NCBI RefSeq assembly: GCF_001625305.1
Contig: NW_017804498.1
Coordinates: 64,234-128,233, forward strand
Direction: 5' to 3'
DNA length: 64,000 nt
DNA from: Branchiostoma belcheri
Taxonomy: Eukaryota > Chordata > Leptocardii > Amphioxiformes > Branchiostomatidae
This document shows positions 56,037 through 64,000 of the stretch, one piece after another. Under the pieces are notes generated by a model. That model was not told the origin of the DNA and searched no databases. It worked only from the letters and a program-made list of their open reading frames with translations. The position numbers and the translations under genes were made by a program. How positions within the stretch are numbered: position 1 is the first letter of the stretch; each line of letters starts with the position of its first letter.

Positions 56037-57124
56037 TTCTGCCGGCGTGTGGGGGGATTGTTGGGGTAAAAGTGTACCCGCATGTAAATGAAGAATTGTA
56101 AGGAAGTTGGAAATCACATACTTGGTAAAAAGGTTAAAATTTTCGCGTTAATAGTCAAGCAAAACATGCATCGACATTTTGTCAATTTCTCCCCTCAATC
56201 ACCGTCCTTCTCGGTCCGCGACCAGAGCAAATCCTTTGATTCCAGAACAAATGCCACTACAATGGAAGTACAATGAAAGCCATTAAAATGTCGTCGTTTT
56301 GCTGGGCCATGCTTTTTTTACGGTGCTTAGTGCACAGAAGCGGCTATGTAAGTGGGCCTGTTCTCATTACAAGGGTTTATATGGTGAACGCGGTCTTGCC
56401 ACAAATAGACTGGCACCCATTGAAGATGACAAGTTAACTGTACTCCGAACCGGTTCTGTAGCTATCTTAATGCCTATCTTAATGTCTGACACCTTTGTTT
56501 TATCTGCTAGTCTTGAATAACTGCTTCTTCCCCTGCACGAAGCCATGAAGAAGTAACACACTAGTAGCTTCTCTTGCCTAGATCACCTGTCTGATTGCAT
56601 CGTAATTGTCACAATGGTTTGTTTTGGGATAAACTTGCGTCGAGTCACACCGAGTCATTCAAAAGGATCTCGGACAGGTCGTATGCTTACTGTGTGGCAA
56701 ATTGGATTTTGATTGAAGCTTCAATGTATTGAAAGGTTGAACATTTACAAGCGTCGATAAGGATGGTTACGTCAGTTCTAGGTTAGGCAAGTCCTTCTAG
56801 GGCGCGTACAATGCTGAAGTAGGGGTGGGGACTTACGGATCCTATCCCTGGTAAAGTTTGTGTCTTCTTTTGTGTTTCTTTTTTATATGGTATCACGCAT
56901 GGTTCACGGGATGAGTTGTTTCTTTGGACAATGACTGGATTATTGTGGGTAAATTGTTGGGATGTTTTCAGTGGGCTGTTGGCGTGAGGGTCGCTCCAAG
57001 TCAACACAACCGGGGGTGGCAACCTCCCGCCCTGGATACGGGTAGCGTCCCTTGCCAACGGACAAACAGTCGCGCGGGGACCAGTCGAGCGAGAAGAACA
57101 CAAGCACGTATTCCCCGTGGGGAC

Positions 57125-60100
57125 ATGCCGGCAGGGATGGAGGCAGTCGACCGGCGGAGACGTTTCCTTCAGCCGAAGGAAGGCACGCAGCTTCCCGGGT
57201 AAGTTTGCCCAGACGCCACCTGTCTTAATCGTGGCCCCGCCGCAAACACGTCGGATTAGCCGGTCGGTACTCCATGTAATTCTCGCCGGGCGTTGAGTGG
57301 AAACATGAACATCTCGTGTGGGACGTCGAGTGGACCAATCGACTTGGTATCGACGCTACAAAGTCAAGTATTTGCTGGTCACAGTGAATAACGTTACCTC
57401 ATCTACTTGTTGCTTGCCTAACGTTAATTTGTTTTCCTTCTGAATTTTCCAGCTACACCGGCTACTGCCCGCAGTACAGGTTCTTGATTGGTCTGACTTA
57501 CGGCAACGTCTCTGCGCAAATGCTGAAGGTAAGAATTAGATAAGGCAAATCAATTAGCTGTGGTAGTCTGGCGCTGCATATACATACACATACTTTCACT
57601 GCAACGGGAAAAATCGATCCCAGCTGTGCGGGGTGTAAAATGGTTGCTTGCCAGTCTTTAGTCGTTAGCTTTGGGTCTAGACACCACAAGACACCATGTA
57701 TTCTGGGACAGACATATATCGGCAAGGTTTATCTCTTAAGTCTAGTGTCCCTCACGCAATATTATGTCTATATGTCAATACTCAATATGCAGTGGACAAA
57801 AGTCCCCAGCCTTCTGAGTTTCTCCTAGTGGAGTGTTTCAACAAGATAAAGAAAAAAACAGGAAAAACCTCCACATGTTTTTGGAGACCAGTGGTTGTGA
57901 CTGTGGTACTTAGGGCATGTTAGGGGTTACGGCTGTGTCACGGACCAAATTGGAACCATAGAAAACAATTTTAGTGATATGTCTTGAGTAGGCTTACCAG
58001 GCTTAAGGCTGCCAGAATACGTTTCAAACTTTCCTACTATTTGTCCGAGCCGTCTACTTGATCGTGAAGGACTGACTGACATGACTGAAGACCATGTTTA
58101 TAGACCTTGTTAACATCACGTACCTTCGACGATTAATGGTCCAAGTGTTCAGAGGCTATCTCAGAACGCACATGTAAGTGTCGTACTCCCTAATTAAATT
58201 ACACCTTTGTTCGCTTGTAAGATAGTCACGCACTTGAGTCGATTATTTTGTGCGGTATCGTATCCATTTGCGGTGGCGAAGATAGTCAGCGGTCGGTCGC
58301 TATGTTCGGCACCTGATAGAAAACAAAACCACAGATTCATTCATTCATTGCAGTCGTTGTCGGTGAAAAGGAGCAACGTACACCAAACTTCACAAGGATA
58401 GTGCTCTTCTGTGTGACACGCTATCAATACTTCATTCATTCTGTGTACGGACGTTGCGCTACTGTTTTGACCGCCTCGGAGCGTCTGAATGAAACCCTAG
58501 TGAACTACCGGCATTGCCCATTCGCAGACTTCTAGAGGGCCCCAAAATAAACTCAGTAAAACAGTCTGTCAAGTACTTCGACATTTATTACCAAAACAAT
58601 TATGCCTGTTCTGAAAAGGTGGCATTGTCCGTTGAAATATTTTACACTTCGCGGTATAACTGTCAGCGTATTTCGTGTATACATTGTGGCTACAAAAGAC
58701 CATGTCAACCCCATGGCAACCCCACTATGGTGGGCGCTGGAGTGGCCGGCTTGTTTACCTTTTCTCCGCTGGAGGACGGTAATGTGTTTTAAGGGCGTAT
58801 TCACCAGTAAGGAACCCACCATAACACCATACTTTAGTACATGTAATATGAAATTTACAAGAGGTTTGTTGGTGAGTAATGTACTAAGTTGACACATTAA
58901 TTAGTGATAAAACTGTTTACATTGTGTTGTTGACGCATTCCAAATACAACGCAGTTGCCAGTCATTTATTATGGCTTGTTTGGACTTAAACTTTGTAACC
59001 GTAAAAGCTTTTTGATTTGACTTTGATATTTTCCAGGCAACAGCGCCCAAAGATTGAATTGTTGTCGCAGTACATACTGGTTCATATTGGACCGAGTATC
59101 GGTACTACAAAAATTGATAGTACTTGCTTACGGTTTTGAGAAAAAGTGGTTGTCATAGCAATATTGTCCATTTTGATTCCCCATGTAAACATACGTATTC
59201 AGTGGTGAAGACGTCTTTTTCTCTCTGTACGCATGGTGCTGTACGTCGATCTTAGCTTTCAACGATAGTTTCTGCTGTGACAGTGTGCATGCAATCAAGT
59301 AGAAGAAACGTACAAGTCAGGAAACTGAATATTTTTCTTACGGCGCCGCTGTCGACAAAGCGTCGTGGGCCGTCGTACGATTGTGATGCCGTAGAATTCT
59401 CAAGGAGGCTGTGACAGAGCCAGCGTCTAACAAGGATGTAAGACAGCCTTTAGATTCCCGTCACACGGCAGCTGAATTTTGCAGGACATGTGCATGACTG
59501 TTTAAAGAATGAGACAGTCATCGTACGACGATCGTACGACGTTTGTGACTAGACCCTTACTTGCGAACTTGTGGTGCAGTACCACCAAGTCAGACAACAG
59601 GCACGGTCTATAAGTCTTGACTATGACAAAGTCGAATTCAGTCTACTCGACCTAACACGTTTCCAACACAGGGGATGTTGCTGTCTTTTCAAATGTAGGG
59701 CCGATGTCAATGCATGCAGTGCATCTAATTACAAGTACGAAGAATTAAGGTTTAACTTCAGGACATAAAATGGAACTCTCAAATGCCAGACTATTCTGTC
59801 CACCTGTTATCTCTTGTGCCTCTTGTGACGCTGTTTGACCATAAACAAACCAGCCGCGGTCCGAAAACACTTTCCAAAAGGACGGTGTTGTTTTTATCCC
59901 CCACATTTAACCACACCGTTCTGTACTGTTAGGTAAGTAGGATATAGACACGGCCCGGGACTCAGGTCCGATCGTTACCGCGTAGGTTTGGTAGATGATA
60001 TTGTAGTTATAGACTATCAGATTCAGATTGTTTTCCTTAGTTTTCAGGCAGGGCAAAACGGAAATCAAACAAGTCTAATGATGTATGCTCAGAGGAGATA

Positions 60101-63100
60101 AGACATGTTAACACATACCTACGAAGAGTTGACAGTGTGTCTTACAAAACGGAACAAACTATAGACGACTACTGGTGGGATACACACTTAGGCATATGAT
60201 CATTACATTATTTAAAGCAGTTGAAATAGATATTAGAAACTACGTATAGGGTGCAAAAATCAGACCAACTTAAAATAAAAGAATGATATGTTTCTTTCTA
60301 TACACCAATCAAGTCTAGTCCAGTACATTCAGGTTTAAATGTTAAGGGTATATTTACAAGGTGATATAACATTACAGATCCTACATATACACTAGTACAA
60401 ATCATATACTTATTATATATTTATTTCACCGGCTTTCTGTGGCGAAGTGCTATTTGGAGACTTCGTGGCAAGAAATGGAAACTCATCTGTGCACACACAC
60501 GGTAAATCTCACTGTGATGTACACAGCGTCGTGGAACAGGCTGATTTTTGTGAGGACACTCTGCTTGAGTTGAACCGAACGTAAACAAAGTCCTGCCTCC
60601 AAGGCGACCGACGCGGTGTCACAGCCGACCTCTGCCGAAACTTCTGGGTTCATCGCCAGTTCTTCTCATCAGATCTGTTCCCATGACATGGGAACACGCA
60701 TCGAAGTGCTGCTCTACTCGTCGAAACAACATTCAAACTACTTTACTCATGACTAACTCAGACTTTCTTGGTAATGTTGTAGCATCTAATTGTACTTTAG
60801 GAGGGAAAACAGTTATTTTTCTTATTCATAAAAGCGCACACCAGCACTTGTGTTTGTAACGGCAATTCTAACCGAGAAGATACTTCTTCTTTGAGAAACA
60901 TAGGCTATGACTTGGACTGAGAAAACATCGTGATGTTGTCGTACTTTTGTCGTACGTTCGCAAACTGACTTGGGGCATTCTTGGGATATAGTCGTGCATG
61001 TGTCCTGAAAAATTAAACAATCTTGTATCAGAAAAGACTGCCTAAGATCCTTGTGGACGATTGGTTCTGTCACAACCTGATAGAACATTCTACGACATCA
61101 AAATGGTACGCCTGCCCAGGACTTGAATGTCACCAGGCCATGTAACAAAACGCTGCCTAGTGACCGTGTATGTTGTCCCGGGAGCTGGGAGACCTGTGTC
61201 GGCATGTTATCCAGGGAGGAAACCACGTCACGACCAGATTGGGTGAGAGCGGTCAGACCAAAGATTGTGCAGCTGCGCTACATTTCCGTAACATCTCCGG
61301 TTTCCCCTGACAAAAACGCCAACCAATTACACAAGTTGAATAACCTTTGAGTCATACAGAGTCGGTAATACAAACAGTTTTAGCCTTGTCGCAATTTAAT
61401 AATCGTCGCTTGTCGCTGTTTTCAGGTCGCTGTAATATCAGTCAGAGGCTGATTTTTCGTACTGATAAAGTCGAGCTAGCGTCAGAGGTGTTCGTAGTAA
61501 ACCAGGTGTTCACTTCGGAATCTTGGTGGTTTTTATCCTCCCGGCAAAAGTCAACGAGTCAAACCTAACAAAACGCTTCGCCGTGACCCGCTGGTAATGC
61601 CATCTTTGGGCACCAGGCTACATCCCACCTGTTATCTGCGGGGCAACCCTACATTTTCGTGTTCGACCTAGAAAACTAGACGCACACAGGTAATTTGTAG
61701 ATCACAGAGATAACCCTGTGAAATTGCCAGATCATAAAGTGAACTCGCAGCCCATAGGAGAAAGTCCTGGCAAAACGTCACAAATAAACTTATCATATCT
61801 TATTTTTTGGTTAATTATACCTGATGTTCTCGTGTAGTATACAGGGTAAGCACATACATGTCTGTGTTTGTGGTACACTGTTTATCTTCCAAGACAAAGC
61901 TTCTTCGTTGTTGAGTTTTGATGTGGATCATTGAAGACTACCGCCAGGGTACGGTGTGACACGAACAACGGCACTGCACATTGGTACAGGTGCGTTTCGC
62001 TGGCAGAACGCAGCCATAGGCAGACTGATAAATGTGGGCGACAAATATAACTTGTCAAATCGTGCTCACTACCGTGGCCCCGTGTAAATACATCGGACCG
62101 ACGTGCTGTTCCGACAAAGGAGAAAAATAAACGAACCCGCTGTGAGCAAAGGATCGGGAAGGTTGGAGAAAATGGAACGATAAAGTGGTTAGACAAACAT
62201 GTCCTCCCAACCTATGTCAAATTAAGCACCCAGAAGTAATAAGTGTTGACAGTATTGTACACAGTGTGGCAGCGTAAATTTTACTCAGTAAACTTTGGGA
62301 GGCCGGAGCATGAGATAGGGGCCTATGATTTGGAGACGTAAATCATCGAAGATCCATGGTGTAAGAACTGAGGAACTGCGTGTTACTACTAACAATGCTG
62401 CCAATTACCTTTCCTTACTCAGTGTTAGTCCCCACCAGACTCCTTTGCAGGCTGAATAAATAGTAGAAACCGGCCTAAAAGGTGATATCATTGGCCAGAA
62501 AAGTTGGCCGGCCAGAGAGGGTCCATTTGCCTGCACGTGCGATGGTATTCCCGTTTTAATTAGGCCGATTTCTACTATTTATTCAGCCTGCAAATACAAA
62601 GGAGTCTGGTGGAGACTAACTCAGTGTTAAAGCACAGTTGCCGAGTGTTTGCGTTCCATCGATGTATCTGGGGATACAGAAGAGTTATTCACCACTAGTG
62701 TCTAGCGAAATTTATGATAGGAACCACGTTGCTAGAATGTTATTAGAAACGAGATGAATTCAATAAACAGTGGCGCTACAACATTCACCAGTGATGTCCG
62801 AGGTTTAAACGTTATCTCGAGCTCAATGTGCGTTTCCAAAGTACATTCGATAAATTATAACATGACTTCATTGAGTTCTTTGGTCTGGTGATGTTATCTG
62901 TCCACGACAGATGGAGCCTAATGGTAGCTATCTTATCTCTGCTAATAGTTCGGGTTTTTATTAAAATATTACATGAAAAAACGGTACAAGATAGAGTAAT
63001 GTGAAGATGTGAAAAACGGAAATGCAGTAGCCTACACATGATGGGAAATGAACGATAATTGGACCACCAACATGGAGACACAAAAAAGGGCATAAAAGAA

Positions 63101-63391
63101 AGAGTAGAACGTAAGCTGTTAATCATGAAGCCAAACGTGGTTATCAAATCTACAAAGAACTTTCGAAGCAGAAAAGGACACGGGTGAAACAGAAAAAGGG
63201 AAGTGTTGTTAAAGGATTATCGCCATTACTTCACATAGAATCACCCTTTGTTTCCGTCTCCCCGCAGGGCGTGAAACACAATCCTCCCACCATCTCCGAC
63301 CCTGGGCAGGCGGGAGGGCCCAGACTGGTTCACCTGCCCAAGTTTGACGGGACCAGGCGACTGACGGAAGGCATGGTGCCGGGGTATACAG
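57125..63391 (+). CDS. CIMIP2 (FAM166)-like ciliary microtubule inner protein, 5' part
   Basis: Exons 57125-57198, 57453-57528 and 63268-63391 join in phase across GT-AG introns and give 91 complete codons. The last exon ends at a donor (G/GTAGGA), so the gene continues past the right edge. The sequence shows two copies of the family motif: LPGYTGYCPQYRFLIGLTYG (residues about 24-43) and MVPGYTG at the end of exon 3. Vertebrate CIMIP2A/2B (FAM166A/B) carry the same PGYTGxxPxxxFxxGxTYG repeats and bind inside axonemal doublet microtubules of cilia and sperm flagella, so a ciliary role is inferred. The first ATG is chosen; a second at 57137 has a better context (AGGGATGG) and would remove four residues. 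The frame is also open upstream to about 56924, but that part does not look like the family. The second intron is 5.7 kb. Confidence 0.88.
57529..63267 (+). other. Intron 2 of the CIMIP2-like gene
   Basis: No supported coding exon. It contains CGTACGAC-rich short palindromes at about 59350-59385 and 59518-59545, a small palindrome GTTCCCATGACATGGGAAC at about 60677-60695, and a MITE at 62426-62618. The rest shows nothing that I can name. Confidence 0.55.
62426..62618. mobile_element. MITE with long inverted repeats and 9-bp target duplication
   Basis: About 55-bp terminal arms start TAGTCCCCACCAGACTCC on the left and TAGTCTCCACCAGACTCC (inverse) on the right, and both continue through CAGGCTGAATAAATAGTAG. 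ACTCAGTGT lies directly outside each end (62417-62425 and 62619-62627). A 9-bp duplication fits a Mutator-like origin. The element is 193 bp and non-coding. Confidence 0.8.
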
Positions 63392-64000
63392 GTAGGACAG
63401 GTTCAGCTAGCCTCCACCAGGCATTCCTAAGGGTAGTAAGATTCGGCAAAAATATTGGCTAATATTTAGCCAGCTAGGGGACTGGTAAGGGTAACATTTT
63501 CACTAACTGCACAGGAAATTTTGTTGGCCAAACTTTTATGCCAAATTAGTCTATCCCAGCCCACGTTGTTTGTTTGAGACTATGTTTCATTTTTCATAAT
63601 TCAGTCAATGTTGGAGTAAACTTAGACATTGGGTCTGTCCTTGGTGCTGAATCATATTACCGATTACGGCCGTCTCATTAGGCATTAGCCATGTTTCAAA
63701 AGGTTTCAGCAATCATTTTCGACAAAACTAGTCTTGTTGTCATGTCATGCCAGCTTACCCATAGCCTGGTATCCAGTCTGATCGTGATTGGGGGTATTGA
63801 GGTGTTTAGGCAGGTTGTGTCTTCGGGGCCTCTAAGACCTTCCCCCGCCCAGTGCAACAGACCGTCCCGGTAGGAGTGTTACGCTAATTAGAGACAGTAT
63901 GCTCGGGGATTTGGTTTCCCCCATATTAATCTCTCGTGAAATACACACCGGGACGCTTATGTGAGGCGGGCGGGCCAGAGCTCTTGCGGCCCCGACCACG
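63392..64000. other. Start of intron 3 of the CIMIP2-like gene, with repeat ends
   Basis: It contains TAGCCTCCACCAGGC at about 63408 (like the foldback element at 6126) and, from about 63763, TAGCCTGGTATCCAGTCTG followed by sequence ending in GAGCTCTTGCGGCCCC. The latter resembles the C1q-intron element (GGGCTCTTGCGGCCC at about 7687), so a related element probably starts here and runs off the edge or ends near it. Confidence 0.45.

Larger units (their letters stand above)
53937..57124. other. Divergent intergenic region, TRPV (-) and CIMIP2-like (+)
   Basis: No supported coding exon. It holds an X-box-like site at 54049-54062, a TAACGCCA/TGGCGTTA inverted repeat at about 54365-54412 and a GT-rich microsatellite at 55984-56036. 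The rest (about 54420-55980 and 56040-57000) shows nothing I can name. Promoters and 5' UTRs of both genes must lie here. Confidence 0.6.

Noticed and set aside
56924..57124. Upstream extension of the CIMIP2-like first exon
   Set aside because: The frame is open, but the extra 67 residues have no likeness to the family and lie where a 5' UTR is expected.

Overview
The window is animal nuclear DNA with GT-AG introns and many different transposon relics. It holds five protein genes. The gene content (a huge LRR-ROC-COR protein, a collagen-C1q protein, a TRPV channel, a CIMIP2/FAM166 axonemal protein and a ZNF292/RLF/ZNF654 relative), compact introns and dense MITE-like elements suggest an invertebrate deuterostome. 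A lancelet (Branchiostoma) is the best guess; this is inferred from content, not from a database match.

Layout. 1-5410 (-): one giant open exon of a ROCO-family protein, starting at 5395 and running off the left edge. It has about 60 leucine-rich repeats, then a Roc GTPase domain and the start of COR. 5411-7130: non-coding, with a foldback element. 7131-8571 (+): a two-exon secreted collagen/C1q-domain protein. 8572-14952: no gene that I can support; it holds dispersed repeats, a degenerate telomere-like tract and hairpins. 14953-17215: a near-identical tandem duplication of about 1.04 kb around a run of 20 N, carrying two copies of the promoter and first exon of the next gene. 15472 or 16694 to 37815 (+): a 10-exon gene for a 3,379-residue nuclear-type protein. 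Nine small exons encode a helical N-terminal domain like that of ZNF292/RLF/ZNF654, and one 8.7-kb exon encodes the rest, with two C2H2 fingers. 40849-53936 (-): an 18-exon TRPV channel of 800 residues, tail to tail with the previous gene. 57125 to beyond the right edge (+): the first three exons of a CIMIP2-like gene, divergent from the TRPV gene.

How the genes relate. ROCO and C1q proteins belong to families often linked to innate immunity, but nothing here shows that they work together. The TRPV and CIMIP2-like genes are head to head, about 3.2 kb apart. Both families have ciliary roles in animals, and a near-consensus RFX X-box lies about 113 bp upstream of the TRPV start codon.

The accessory content is rich in transposon relics. 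These include a Harbinger-like element holding a possible Myb/SANT fragment, a hAT-like element nested in an older repeat, a 9-bp-TSD MITE, and an interspersed element with a long hairpin at each end that I cannot assign to a known class. All exon coordinates were derived by hand from splice sites and reading phase; no transcript data were available.
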